Numbered from the stretch's first letter, positions 36,929-45,818 are shown. The stretch is DNA of 64,000 bases from Pleurocapsa minor GSE-CHR-MK 17-07R (GCA_019359125.1 JAHHHY010000002.1:705664-769663), one strand, 5' to 3'. Made by a program: numbers and translations. Notes: generated by a model not told the origin, from the letters alone.

Positions 36929-39900
36929 TCAGCCGCCCGGAGTCTCCAGCGAGACCTGCAGGAACTGCATCAGCGCCTCGCGGCCAATCGGCGGGGTGCT
37001 GAAGATGCGATAGCTGTCTTCAGCCTGGTAGGTCGACATTTCGGCGCTGCTGCCCGACGGGAACGACATTTGCAGGAAGTCGCGCGTGATGTCGTCGTCT
37101 TTCGAGAAGAAGAACAGAATCGGCCGGTCCGGGTCTAGGCGATACGGCTCATCGCGCCCCAGCCCCCGGCTCATATACACAGGCAGTTCGTTCAGGGCGC
37201 CCACGCCGTTCGGGAAATCGGGCATCTCGACAGTCAGTGCCAGCGCGCGATGGTCCCACCAGTAGGGGTAATTGATGATGAAAATATTGCCCCAGCCGCC
37301 GGAGTTTTCTGCAAACTCTTTCATCGTGCGCGCTGCATCGGAGTAGGGCAGCGAGCTGATGTCGTATGACGTGCCGTACAGCGTGAGATAGCGCCACGTG
37401 TTGTTGCTGTAGCTGTAGCCAATCACGATGAAACCGGCGACGACCGCCATCAGCGCGCCCATGCCGCGCCCCACCGCCCGGCGGATATCGGTAATCAGCA
37501 GGGCAGCGCCGAATCCGGCGACCACGTAGGTGATGGGCAGGGTGCCGCTGAGGCGCGTCGAGCTGGGATTCTCGACCGGATAGGCGATCGAGAGCGCCGA
37601 GGGCAGCAGCATAATCAGCAGGATGCCCGGCAGCAGCCAGGTCATCGGGTCGCGCCGCCGCAGCATGCGGCCAAACCACGCGCCTGCGCCTAACAGCAGC
37701 AGCGCGCCGGTCAGCGGGTCAAATGCGGGTTCGCTGGGCGCATTCTGGAACCAGGCCACGTCGCCGCGCCAGTTGAAGCTGAGCAGCGCATTCTGGACGT
37801 TGGTCACCAGCTGCGGGATGTTCTGGTTGAACGAGGCTATCTGTTCTTCAAACGTCGCGTCGCGGTACACGGCGATGCCTTCTTCATTGACATACTCGGT
37901 CACGCCGTCGCCAAAGATGCGCCCGCTGGTGCGCCGCCAGAAGTCATCGGGATACTCCAGCGAGAAGGCAAACAGAGGCAGGAAGACAATCGTCAGCACG
38001 AGGGCCAGCACGACCAGATTGACGAATGCGCGGCGCAGCTCTGGCCCACGGCGCAGGTAGTGCGCCAGGCACACAGCCGAGCCGACGATCAGCACCAGCG
38101 GCACCATTCTGAAGGCCTGATAGCTCCACAGGCCGGCGCCCACGGCCAGCGCGGTATAGATGTAGTCCATGCGCCGGTTGTAGCGCATGGCGCGCGCGAA
38201 GAACAGCAAAAACAGCGTCATGAACAGGGGCATCAGGATCAGGCGTTCGCCCAGCCTGCTCAGATTCAGATGCCACATGCTGACGGCCATCATGGCCGCC
38301 GCCGCCACACCGGCAATCTCGGCCAGTCGGCGCTGTTCGCGGCCGATGATCTCGCGGGCAGCAAAATACATCAGCGGAATCGTCAGGATGCCCTGGATGA
38401 CAGTCAGCAGCTTGTTGGCGTCAAAGGTGACGCCCATGCCGGTCAGGCTGCCAAACCAGGCCAGCAGATAAAACTGCATCGCCTCGCGCCCGCCGTTGCT
38501 GGCGAAAAACACATCATAGTCACCGTAGGTCACGTTCAGCGTATCGAGCAGCATCTCGACATGGTCGCTGGTCATTTCAGAGGGCGCGGCGCGGAATTCC
38601 TGTATGCGGAAGACTGTCCCCACGATCATGAAGATGATGACGAGTATGCCCGCCCACGTGAAGCGGACGCGGGTGGAGCCGAGAGCTTTCAGCCAGCTCA
38701 GCGGGGACCAGCCGACCGGCGAGAGCGCCCAGATCACCAGCAGGATGCTGGCAACCCACGCGATGACGCCGCCCATCGTGAAGGTGTTCTGGCGGTTGGC
38801 GATCACGCTGATGGCAGCAGTCGCCGCGGCAGCAACGAGCAGCACAGCGCGCTGGGCCACGTCGATCCAGTCCATCTGCCGTGGCGCGGCTTCAGGCGTC
38901 GCATTGACGCGCTGCATAAAGCGGCCTTGCCCGCGGCCGGACACATAGGCATTCAGGATTTCTACGATGAACGACGCGAACAGGCCGACCAGGGTAGGCA
39001 CGATACCGGCGGCCAGACCTTCCGGGCTGGAGCGCGGGTTGCCGCTGACCATGATAATCCCGCCGATCAGCACGAGGGCGAAAGCGCCTAGGCGCAGCAT
39101 CAGCAGCACCAGTGCAGGCATCCCGCGCACCTGAAATTCCGGCTCGCTGATGACGGACGTGATTTCTTCGGCGTCTGCCTGGCGCGTGACATGCTGCGGC
39201 ACATACTCCGACGGCGCGCCGGTCGCACGCGGGCGGGTGCTGCGGCGGCCGGACGGCTTCAGAGCGCGTTCCTTCGGCGTGCTCATGACGTCGATGAAGG
39301 CTCCCGCAGTGGCGCGCGGCGCTTTCCACAGATGGCCCAGCGCGGCGGCTATCGACAGGTCTTCAAACGGGACGCCATCCACCAGCAGTGGCTCGTGGGT
39401 CGGCAGCGTCGGCTGGGCGGGTTCAGTCCTGGGACGCTGAATATTCTGGATGTCGGGCACGGCGTAGGCCGCGCGGGCGACCGGCTCTGGCTCAGCGATG
39501 ACGGGAACCGGCATGGCCGAGTCCTCCACGGTTACTTCGATGTCATCGATTGCATCGGGGTCGTCGCCCGTCGTGAGCATGCCGTCGTCAGCGGCAGACG
39601 CCATGGCACGTACGTCCGGCGCGGAGCTGTCCTCGATGACCACTTCGGGCAGGTCATCGTCACCCGTTTCGACGTCGGCCACATGCATGCCGTCATCGTC
39701 AGCGACCAACTCCGCCAGCCCGTCAGGCTCAACGGTTGGTTCGGCATCATCTTCCGGCCAATCGGCTTCGCCTGGCGTGTCGTGGGCGGCGGGCATGCCA
39801 TCGTCGGCGGCCACCGATTCCGCGATCACATCGGGTGAGGGCGCGTCGGCAGGGGATTCGGTTACGGGCTGGTCCGGCTGGGTCGATTCCGGCCCGGACT

Positions 39901-39937
39901 GGGGCAGCAGGTCATCCGTGTGTGGCGCGTCGCTCAT
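36929..39937 (-). CDS. GT39-like membrane glycosyltransferase with acidic repeat N-terminus
   Basis: The 1002-aa protein starts with about 150 very acidic residues made of three degenerate 36-residue repeats (D-D-G-M at 45, 81 and 117). A basic, Pro/Ser-rich cytoplasmic stretch follows. The membrane part (about 285-880) holds the GT39-like loop SEMTSDHVEMLLDTLNV, then GREAMQFYLLAWFG, which occur in many Chloroflexota GT39 proteins. The C-terminal 120 residues are outer and soluble. Such enzymes use polyprenyl-phosphate sugars. Its start overlaps the methyltransferase stop by 4 nt, so it is in the same operon. The acidic N-terminus would lie in the cytoplasm and may bind partners. Confidence 0.82.
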   Translation of the reverse strand: MSDAPHTDDLLPQSGPESTQPDQPVTESPADAPSPDVIAESVAADDGMPAAHDTPGEADWPEDDAEPTVEPDGLAELVADDDGMHVADVETGDDDLPEVVIEDSSAPDVRAMASAADDGMLTTGDDPDAIDDIEVTVEDSAMPVPVIAEPEPVARAAYAVPDIQNIQRPRTEPAQPTLPTHEPLLVDGVPFEDLSIAAALGHLWKAPRATAGAFIDVMSTPKERALKPSGRRSTRPRATGAPSEYVPQHVTRQADAEEITSVISEPEFQVRGMPALVLLMLRLGAFALVLIGGIIMVSGNPRSSPEGLAAGIVPTLVGLFASFIVEILNAYVSGRGQGRFMQRVNATPEAAPRQMDWIDVAQRAVLLVAAAATAAISVIANRQNTFTMGGVIAWVASILLVIWALSPVGWSPLSWLKALGSTRVRFTWAGILVIIFMIVGTVFRIQEFRAAPSEMTSDHVEMLLDTLNVTYGDYDVFFASNGGREAMQFYLLAWFGSLTGMGVTFDANKLLTVIQGILTIPLMYFAAREIIGREQRRLAEIAGVAAAAMMAVSMWHLNLSRLGERLILMPLFMTLFLLFFARAMRYNRRMDYIYTALAVGAGLWSYQAFRMVPLVLIVGSAVCLAHYLRRGPELRRAFVNLVVLALVLTIVFLPLFAFSLEYPDDFWRRTSGRIFGDGVTEYVNEEGIAVYRDATFEEQIASFNQNIPQLVTNVQNALLSFNWRGDVAWFQNAPSEPAFDPLTGALLLLGAGAWFGRMLRRRDPMTWLLPGILLIMLLPSALSIAYPVENPSSTRLSGTLPITYVVAGFGAALLITDIRRAVGRGMGALMAVVAGFIVIGYSYSNNTWRYLTLYGTSYDISSLPYSDAARTMKEFAENSGGWGNIFIINYPYWWDHRALALTVEMPDFPNGVGALNELPVYMSRGLGRDEPYRLDPDRPILFFFSKDDDITRDFLQMSFPSGSSAEMSTYQAEDSYRIFSTPPIGREALMQFLQVSLETPGG
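39506..39832 (-). repeat. Three in-frame 36-residue acidic repeats in the GT39-like protein
   Basis: Residues 36-144 fall into three units of 36 residues. Each carries D-D-G-M at the same phase (45-48, 81-84, 117-120), and the last two also share an I/V-E-D-S end (101-104, 137-140). Identity outside these anchors is low, so these are old duplications rather than a recent tandem repeat. Confidence 0.7.
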
Positions 39938-40845
39938 CCTGTCTTCTCCGATTTACGACCCTTGATTGCCAGATTAACCGTCGAACGATTCGGCGGCTCA
40001 TTGATTTTGTTCGGCCTGTCGAAGAAATTAAAGACTTTCAGGCCCAGATTGATCGGGTTGAGCAGGCTGCCATCATTCCGGTCGAACGTGGTGCGGTCGG
40101 CAGCCGTGGCCATGTTCTTGGGCAGCGCGCCTTTTTCCAGCAGCGGCATGCCGATGCCATACACCAGATTGTGGATGAAGGGGAAGCAGTAGTGCGTGAA
40201 GGATCGCTCTTCTTCCACTTCAAAACCGGCAGACTGTACGGCGGCACGCAGGTCATCGCGCCAGTACAGGCGCACATGATTGGCCCAGATGCCGGCGAAC
40301 ATGCCATGCTGGATGTGCGTGCGAAAGAGTGATTCCAGCGTCTTGTTGATCGGGTCCCACAGGAACGGGTAATCGTGATTCGGCACGGTGATGGCGACGA
40401 CGCCACCCGGCTTCAGCACGCGATGCGCTTCTTTAAGCGCAGCCACGTCGTCATCCACATGTTCCAGGATCTCCGACATGATCACGGCATCGAACGTGTT
40501 GTCGGGGTAGGGCAGGGCATACACATTGGCATTGTGCAGCGCGACGTCTGGCAGGTGGCCGACATTGCGCTGGGCCTTGCCCATCACTTCCCAGTCCAGC
40601 TCGGCGCCGATCAGGTGCGCGTTGCTGGCATAACGCAGCATGTTCAGGTAAAAGCCGCGTCCGCACGGGATGTCCAGAATGAGCGAATCATCGGTTGGCT
40701 GCACCCAGTCGAAGATCGTCTGTACGCGCTTCTTGAACGCCATGTCCGCCTCATTGCGGGTCATGTGGGCGATCAGCGCATCGGTAATTGGCGGCTTGGC
40801 GGGCATGTCAGCGGCTGCGCGCGTTGGCACGGAAGTACTGCTCAT
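39934..40845 (-). CDS. Class I SAM-dependent methyltransferase
   Basis: The protein (303 aa from this start) has the Rossmann methyltransferase motif I LILDIPCGRGFYLNML, motif II FDAVIMSEILEHVDDD and the post-II line AHRVLKPGGVVAITVPNH, typical of the Methyltransf_11/UbiE-like group. ATG 40845 overlaps the upstream GT4 gene by 38 nt; ATG 40806, one nt after that gene's stop, is equally possible since neither has a good ribosome site. Position between a GT4 and a GT39-like gene suggests methylation of a sugar or lipid intermediate. Confidence 0.85.
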   Translation of the reverse strand: MSSTSVPTRAAADMPAKPPITDALIAHMTRNEADMAFKKRVQTIFDWVQPTDDSLILDIPCGRGFYLNMLRYASNAHLIGAELDWEVMGKAQRNVGHLPDVALHNANVYALPYPDNTFDAVIMSEILEHVDDDVAALKEAHRVLKPGGVVAITVPNHDYPFLWDPINKTLESLFRTHIQHGMFAGIWANHVRLYWRDDLRAAVQSAGFEVEEERSFTHYCFPFIHNLVYGIGMPLLEKGALPKNMATAADRTTFDRNDGSLLNPINLGLKVFNFFDRPNKINEPPNRSTVNLAIKGRKSEKTG

Positions 40846-41992
40846 AGTTGTCGACAGTCTCCTTGAAAGAGAAAATACCTTCAATCGCGGCGCGCGATTT
40901 GCGATACGCTTCCGGCGCATCCAGCACATCGACGATGGCCTCGCCAATCGAGCGCCAGTCGCCCATCTGCGCGATTTTGCCCATGCCGGTCACCTGCACG
41001 GGGACGCGTCCGCCGGGGGTGTTGGTCATTACGACCGGCGTGCCGGACAGCATTGCCTCCACCTGCACCAGCGCGAAACATTCGGTGTCGCTGGTCAGCG
41101 CCAGCACGTCGCACGCGGCATAAAAATTGGCGATGTCCTGCTGGTCCTGCAGCAAACCGAGGAAAATCAACTGGTCGCGGTACTGCTGCACCAGCGGCTG
41201 CTGGCGCTCCCAGAAATCCTCGTACTGAATATCATACTCGCCGGCGAAGACCACGCGCGCGTTGGGATATTTCTTGTTGATGACTTCCAGCGCGCGAATG
41301 AGCAGGTCAGGCCGTTTTTCTTCCACGAAGCGCCCGGCGAAGCCGATGATCGGCCCGTTTTGGTGCGACCATTTGGCGCGCAGCCCGGCGACAGCCTGCG
41401 GGTCCGGCGGCGGTTGCAGGATAGGCGGATAGTTTACAGTCGTCTTGTCGAGAAAGGGCCGGATGTAGTACGAGTGCTCGGCGTAGTCCTGGCTGTAAGC
41501 GAAGACATGCGAGGCGCGTTTGGCGGCCAGCTTGTACATGCCGAACATGGTGCCGCGAATGATGCGATTGAGCAGGCCATCGGGCAGCACCAGGTCGCCG
41601 TGGTGCGTGATGATCAGCTTGCAGTCGGTCAGCTTCGACAGCGCGGCAATGAGCGCGGTCTCCAGCATCGGCGTGTGGATGCTGACGACATCATGTTCTT
41701 TCATCAGTTTGTAGGCTGCCAGCGGATAAGCCGGCATGATCATGCCGCGGCTGATACGAATCGGCGCCCACAGGCGGACAACGCGCACGCCCTCGTGCAT
41801 GTGCATATCATCACGCGGCAGGTCATTGCGATAGCGGGCCGTGAGGACCGTGACTTCATGGCCGCGGCGCACCAGCTCTTCGGCCACGCGCTGCACATGG
41901 ATGGTCAGGCCGGTGCGATGCGGAAAATAGTACAGCAGGCAAATCAGGATCTTCAGCCTGCGCTTGTCGGACACGTTCAGAAGTTCATTCAT
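40808..41992 (-). CDS. Glycosyltransferase family 4 (GT-B fold)
   Basis: The 394-aa protein starts with the N-terminal Rossmann line ILICLLYYFPHRTGLTIHVQ and EELVRRGHEVTVLTARY. The donor-site motif E-x7-E is ECFALVQVEAMLSGTPVV. It would be a cytosolic, retaining enzyme using nucleotide-sugar donors, here likely building a lipid-linked sugar used by the membrane enzymes downstream. It starts 9 nt after the UPF0104-like gene. Confidence 0.93.
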   Translation of the reverse strand: MNELLNVSDKRRLKILICLLYYFPHRTGLTIHVQRVAEELVRRGHEVTVLTARYRNDLPRDDMHMHEGVRVVRLWAPIRISRGMIMPAYPLAAYKLMKEHDVVSIHTPMLETALIAALSKLTDCKLIITHHGDLVLPDGLLNRIIRGTMFGMYKLAAKRASHVFAYSQDYAEHSYYIRPFLDKTTVNYPPILQPPPDPQAVAGLRAKWSHQNGPIIGFAGRFVEEKRPDLLIRALEVINKKYPNARVVFAGEYDIQYEDFWERQQPLVQQYRDQLIFLGLLQDQQDIANFYAACDVLALTSDTECFALVQVEAMLSGTPVVMTNTPGGRVPVQVTGMGKIAQMGDWRSIGEAIVDVLDAPEAYRKSRAAIEGIFSFKETVDNYEQYFRANARSR

Positions 41993-42001
41993 GTGAAAAT
42001 G

Positions 42002-43021
42002 CTATCCTGCGGGTTGGTCAAGCTGGCGCAGCCCACGCACGCCCTGTGAAAGCTGACCGAGGCTGATGCCCTGTTGAATAAAACCAAAAGCGCCCAGCAC
42101 GGCGACGACGGCCAGGTTCAGGCCGTGCACCACCAGCGCGAAGGCGACGGCTGTTTCCGGCGAGGCGGTGTATCCCATCGCCTGCAGCGAGAGCACGATC
42201 GAGGCTTCGTACGGCCCCACGCTGCCCGGCACGGCGGGCACAGCGACGGCAAATGATGCCGCTGCCGTGAACAGACAGGTGGCCGCCAGATTGCCCTCGC
42301 CAAAGAAGGCGATCATCAATACATAGCCGGAGGCCAGCGAAAAGCCCCACGACAAGGCTGTCCAGCCCAGCACCTGCGCCGCCGACCGTGGATTCACCAG
42401 CGGCTTCAGGCCGTCCAGAAAGTGACGGAACAGGTTGCTGAGGCCAAAGCGCTGATCCAGCTTCGGCCGCACGATGCGCTGCATCAGCCGCACGGCGCGG
42501 TCTGGATTAGCGGCCAGCACGATCAGCACACCAAAGCCGATAATGAGCAGCGGCGTGAAGGCGATGGCTGCACCGCGCAGCTCTGCGGGCAGCGGGGCCG
42601 CCCCGATCGAGATGCCCAGGATCACCAGCACCGCCAGCATATCCAGCAGGCGCTCGATGACGATCGAGCTGAGCGAAGTGAAGACCGGCACGGTCTGTCC
42701 GCCGCGGTTGGCCAGGAAAGCACGCGCCAGCTCGCCCAGGCGAAATGGCAGCAGTCCGTTGACCAGATAGGTGATATTGATGATGCTGAAGGCGGGCAGC
42801 GGCTTAATCGCCCCGCCCAGCAGCGAACGCCAGCGCAGCGCACGCACAAACAGCCCGATCACGATCAGGCCCGACGCGGGAATCAGGTACAGGTAGTTGG
42901 CCTGTCCGAGGGCGCGCACCAGCTCGTTGATGTCGATCTGACGGACAACGAAAAAGATGGCGGCCGCGCTGACCAGAATGCCCAGCAGATAAATACGCCA
43001 GTGTTTGGCTGCTGAATTCAA
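42002..43021 (-). CDS. UPF0104 / LPG-synthase-type transmembrane protein (flippase-like domain)
   Basis: The protein of about 339 aa has about 8 helices and matches the lysylphosphatidylglycerol-synthase membrane domain family, with LVNGLLPFRLGELARAFLA, then SSIVIERLLDMLAVLV and PAVPGSVGPYEASIVLSLQ. No synthase domain is attached, so lipid handling or flipping is more likely than aminoacylation. The start is taken at TTG 43021: GGGAG lies about seven nt upstream, and a TATAAT promoter at 43050-43055 lies between it and the GTG/ATG candidates further up. It is the first gene of the glycan cluster. Confidence 0.85.
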   Translation of the reverse strand: MNSAAKHWRIYLLGILVSAAAIFFVVRQIDINELVRALGQANYLYLIPASGLIVIGLFVRALRWRSLLGGAIKPLPAFSIINITYLVNGLLPFRLGELARAFLANRGGQTVPVFTSLSSIVIERLLDMLAVLVILGISIGAAPLPAELRGAAIAFTPLLIIGFGVLIVLAANPDRAVRLMQRIVRPKLDQRFGLSNLFRHFLDGLKPLVNPRSAAQVLGWTALSWGFSLASGYVLMIAFFGEGNLAATCLFTAAASFAVAVPAVPGSVGPYEASIVLSLQAMGYTASPETAVAFALVVHGLNLAVVAVLGAFGFIQQGISLGQLSQGVRGLRQLDQPAG

Positions 43022-43049
43022 TGAAGCTCTCCCTGCACGCAACGGTGCG

Positions 43050-43058
43050 ATTATATCA
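43050..43058 (-). promoter_or_regulatory. Extended -10 promoter for the glycan cluster
   Basis: On the minus strand TGATATAAT (43050-43058) is a perfect extended -10 box. No good -35 is seen at 17 nt. Transcription would start near 43043, leaving about 20 nt to the TTG start of the UPF0104-like gene. Confidence 0.6.
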
Positions 43059-43104
43059 TGGAACACCCGCGTGGCTTGTAAGGGTGCGTTTACGCGCATT
43101 CGGC

Positions 43105-43134
43105 TTGACAATGGTTTCTTCCAGTTCGTATAAT
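43105..43134 (+). promoter_or_regulatory. Consensus sigma-70 promoter of tRNA-Gly
   Basis: TTGACA (43105-43110), an 18-nt spacer and TATAAT (43129-43134) are both exact consensus boxes. Transcription would start near 43141, six nt before the tRNA. Confidence 0.92.
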
Positions 43135-43146
43135 AAAGACAGATTT

Positions 43147-43219
43147 GCGGGTGTAACTCAGTTGGTAGAGTGTTTGCTTCCCAAGCAAAATGTCACGGGT
43201 TCGAATCCCGTTACCCGCT
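43147..43219 (+). tRNA. tRNA-Gly (CCC anticodon)
   Basis: The sequence folds into a cloverleaf. The acceptor stem is GCGGGTG with TACCCGC (the last pair is G-U). The D arm has AGTTGGTA, and the anticodon stem is TTTGC/GCAAA with loop TTCCCAA, so the anticodon is CCC. The T arm is ACGGG-TTCGAAT-CCCGT. The discriminator is T, as usual for bacterial Gly tRNAs. CCA is not encoded. Confidence 0.97.
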
Positions 43220-43224
43220 CATAG

Positions 43225-43255
43225 CGCCTGAACAATTTGTTCGGGCGTTTATTTT
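43225..43255 (+). terminator. Intrinsic terminator of the tRNA-Gly gene
   Basis: CGCCTGAAC (43225-43233) pairs with GTTCGGGCG (43239-43247, one T-G wobble) around a 5-nt loop, followed by TTTATTTT. Confidence 0.9.
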
Positions 43256-43270
43256 GTCGCAACTTGTACA

Positions 43271-43300
43271 TTGACCGTGTCGCATTTCCTGACCTAAAAT
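43271..43300 (+). promoter_or_regulatory. Sigma-70-type promoter of rplY
   Basis: TTGACC (43271-43276), an 18-nt spacer and TAAAAT (43295-43300) match the housekeeping consensus closely. The leader to the GTG start would be about 65 nt. Confidence 0.8.
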
Positions 43301-43372
43301 AGCGTCACCTTTGAAATGTCGTTTCGATGCGCGGCGCTGGCCGCTCATTTCTTGTCTAGTGGAGAGTAAATC

Positions 43373-44017
43373 GTGTCAGATTCATATACGCTTGAAGCGC
43401 AGGCGCGCACCGTCATAGGCAAGAAGGTTAGCCAGCTTCGCCGCAGCGGCCTCGTGCCCGTGGTTGTCTATGGTTCGAAGTCCGATCCTGTGAACCTGCA
43501 GATCCCCTACCGTGCCTTGCAGGTGACTCTGCTCAAGGCTGGCGGCACGCACCTGATCAATATCAATGTTGAAGGCAGCAAGCCGCAGTCCGTGCTGGCC
43601 CGTTCGGTGCAGCGCCACCCCATCAAGGGTGAAATCCTGCACGTCGATTTCCTGGCAGTCGATGCCAGCACCAAGATCGCCACCGTGGTGCCGCTGCACT
43701 TCGTGGGTGAGGCCCCGGCTGAAAAGGCGCGCCTCGGCGTGCTGCTCAACGGCCTGCAGACCCTCGATGTGGAAGCGCTGCCTGCCGACCTGATCGACAG
43801 CGTGGACGTTGACCTGTCGGTGCTCAAGGCCGTGGGTGATTCCATCCACGTGCGTGACCTGAAGATCAGCGACAAGGTCACTGTCCTGACCGGCGCCGAT
43901 GAAATGGTTGTCCGTATCATCGTCCAGGAAGAGCAGACGGAAACCAGCGACGCGCCTGTCAGCGCCGAGCCGGAAGTGCTCAAGAAGGGCAAGACCGACG
44001 AAGAAGACGCCGAATAA
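43373..44017 (+). CDS. rplY: 50S ribosomal protein L25 (Ctc/TL5 long form)
   Basis: The 214-aa protein has the 5S-rRNA-binding L25 domain (VSQLRRSGLVPVVVYG, then VQRHPIKGEILHVDFLAV). A C-terminal TL5/Ctc beta domain with VPLHFVGEAPAEK and LQTLDVEALPADL follows. The end is acidic. The start is GTG 43373, eight nt after GGAGAG. It is monocistronic between its own promoter and terminator. Besides ribosome structure, the Ctc form is stress-linked in some bacteria. Confidence 0.95.
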   Translation: MSDSYTLEAQARTVIGKKVSQLRRSGLVPVVVYGSKSDPVNLQIPYRALQVTLLKAGGTHLININVEGSKPQSVLARSVQRHPIKGEILHVDFLAVDASTKIATVVPLHFVGEAPAEKARLGVLLNGLQTLDVEALPADLIDSVDVDLSVLKAVGDSIHVRDLKISDKVTVLTGADEMVVRIIVQEEQTETSDAPVSAEPEVLKKGKTDEEDAE

Positions 44018-44044
44018 CGACGGCTTCACAACAGCTTCAAACAG

Positions 44045-44087
44045 GCGGGTCTGTTCCGGTCATCGGGGCAGGTCCGCTTTTTATTTT
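44045..44087 (+). terminator. Intrinsic terminator of rplY
   Basis: GCGGGTCTG (44045-44053) and CAGGTCCGC (44069-44077) form a 9-bp stem with two wobbles, followed by TTTTTATTTT (44078-44087). Confidence 0.85.
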
Positions 44088-44120
44088 GCCCGCATGCGTA
44101 CTGTGGGGCTGTGGCTGGCG

Positions 44121-44129
44121 TGCTACACT
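44121..44129 (+). promoter_or_regulatory. Possible extended -10 promoter of the GH13 gene
   Basis: TGCTACACT (44121-44129) fits an extended -10 box 41 nt before the start codon; the -35 region is not recognisable. Confidence 0.4.
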
Positions 44130-44169
44130 TGTATCCATATTCAGACACCAGTAGTGAGGATGACAAACC

Positions 44170-45807
44170 ATGCAGGCATTAACGCCGCAGACGGCGCAGT
44201 GGTGGCAGACAGGCGTGATCTATCAGGTGTACCCGCGCAGCTTCCAGGACAGCAACGGGGATGGCGTGGGCGATCTGGATGGCATCACCCAGCGCCTGCC
44301 GTATCTGGTGGAGCTGGGCATCGATGTGGTGTGGCTGTCGCCCTTCTACACCTCGCCGATGGCCGATTTTGGCTATGACGTTGCCGACTATACGGACGTC
44401 GATCCGATTTTTGGCGATCTGGCCGCGTTCGACCGATTAGTCGCCGCCGCACACGGGCTGGGCCTGAAGCTGGTGGTCGATTTCGTGCCGAACCACTCAT
44501 CCGACCAGCACGCCTGGTTCAAAGAATCGCGTGCATCGCGCGACAATCCCAAACGCGACTGGTATGTCTGGCGCGACCCGGCGCCCAATGGCGGCCCGCC
44601 CAATAACTGGCTGAGCGTGTTTGGCGGCCCGGCCTGGACGCTGGACGAGACCACCGGGCAGTACTATCTGCACTCGTTCCTGAAGGAACAGCCGGACGTG
44701 AACTGGCGCAACCCGGAGCTGCGCGCCGCCATGCTGGGCGCGATGCAGTTCTGGCTGGAGCGCGGCGTGGATGGGTTTCGTTTTGATGTGGCCCATTACA
44801 TCATGAAAGACCCCGACTTCCGCGATAATCCCGTCCGTGAGCGCATGGAAGGCTTCGTGTTCAAGGACATGGGCGATTACGATTCACTCGTCCATCTGTA
44901 CAGCAAGGCGCATCCTGACGTCCACGACGTCTACCGCGAGGTGCGCGCGCTGCTGGACCGCTACAGCACGCCAGACAATCCGCGCTTTGCCGTCGGCGAG
45001 ATCCACGAGTTTGACTGGGCGCTGTGGGCGAAATACTACGGCGAGCAGAATGACGAGCTGCATATGCCGTTTAACTTTGCGCTGCTGGGCCGCCCGTGGC
45101 ATGCGGGCATCTTCCGCGGCATTGTGGACAGCCTGGAGGCCGCCGTGCCGCCGGGCGCATGGCCGAATTATGTCATCAGCAACCATGACGAGCACCGCGT
45201 CGTCACGCGTTATGGCTACGATGGCGCGCGCGCCGCGATGCTGATCCTGCTCACGCTGCGCGGCACGCCGACGATGTACTATGGCGACGAGATCGGCATG
45301 CAGAATACGGAGATTCCGCCCGAGCTGGAGCAGGACCCGTGGGGACTGCGCGTGCCCGGCCTCGGCCTGGGGCGCGACCCGGAGCGCACGCCCATGCAGT
45401 GGGACGACAGCCCGAATGCGGGCTTCGCCCCGGAAGGGGTGACAACCTGGTTGCCCGTAAATGCTGACAAGACGACGATCAATGTCGCCAGCCAGATGGA
45501 CGACCCGCGCTCGATGCTCAGCCTGACGCGCCGTCTGCTCAGTCTGCGCCGCAAGATGCCCGCGCTCAGCATCGGCGATTATCGCCCGCTGGATAGTGTG
45601 CCCGCTGACTGCTTCGCCTTTGAGCGCACGTTTGGCGACCAGCGCGTGCTCGTGGCCGTGAATTTCGCCGAGCATGAGCAGATCGTTCATCTGGCCGATG
45701 CGGCGACCTGCGAGGTGCTGGCCTCCACGATGATGGACCGCGAGGGGCAGGTCGATCTGGATGCCGTGTCGCTGCGTCCGTTTGAGGGCATCGTCATTCA
45801 GGTGTAG
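44170..45807 (+). CDS. GH13 alpha-glucosidase / oligo-1,6-glucosidase-like enzyme
   Basis: The 545-aa cytosolic enzyme (no signal peptide) has the four GH13 regions: DFVPNHS at about 104, GFRFDVA with nucleophile D206, GEIHE with acid/base E277, and SNHDEHR with H339-D340. IYQVYPRSFQDSNGDGVGDL at the N-terminus is typical of the oligo-1,6-glucosidase/trehalose-synthase subfamily. It would release glucose from short alpha-glucans taken up from outside; specificity between alpha-1,4 and alpha-1,6 cannot be read. GAGGA precedes the ATG by nine nt. It stands alone between terminators. Confidence 0.93.
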   Translation: MQALTPQTAQWWQTGVIYQVYPRSFQDSNGDGVGDLDGITQRLPYLVELGIDVVWLSPFYTSPMADFGYDVADYTDVDPIFGDLAAFDRLVAAAHGLGLKLVVDFVPNHSSDQHAWFKESRASRDNPKRDWYVWRDPAPNGGPPNNWLSVFGGPAWTLDETTGQYYLHSFLKEQPDVNWRNPELRAAMLGAMQFWLERGVDGFRFDVAHYIMKDPDFRDNPVRERMEGFVFKDMGDYDSLVHLYSKAHPDVHDVYREVRALLDRYSTPDNPRFAVGEIHEFDWALWAKYYGEQNDELHMPFNFALLGRPWHAGIFRGIVDSLEAAVPPGAWPNYVISNHDEHRVVTRYGYDGARAAMLILLTLRGTPTMYYGDEIGMQNTEIPPELEQDPWGLRVPGLGLGRDPERTPMQWDDSPNAGFAPEGVTTWLPVNADKTTINVASQMDDPRSMLSLTRRLLSLRRKMPALSIGDYRPLDSVPADCFAFERTFGDQRVLVAVNFAEHEQIVHLADAATCEVLASTMMDREGQVDLDAVSLRPFEGIVIQV

Positions 45808-45818
45808 CCAGAAAACAA

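Noticed and set aside
43021..43224. 67-residue frame covering the tRNA-Gly region
   Set aside because: It runs through a promoter and a perfect tRNA cloverleaf, so it is not a gene.
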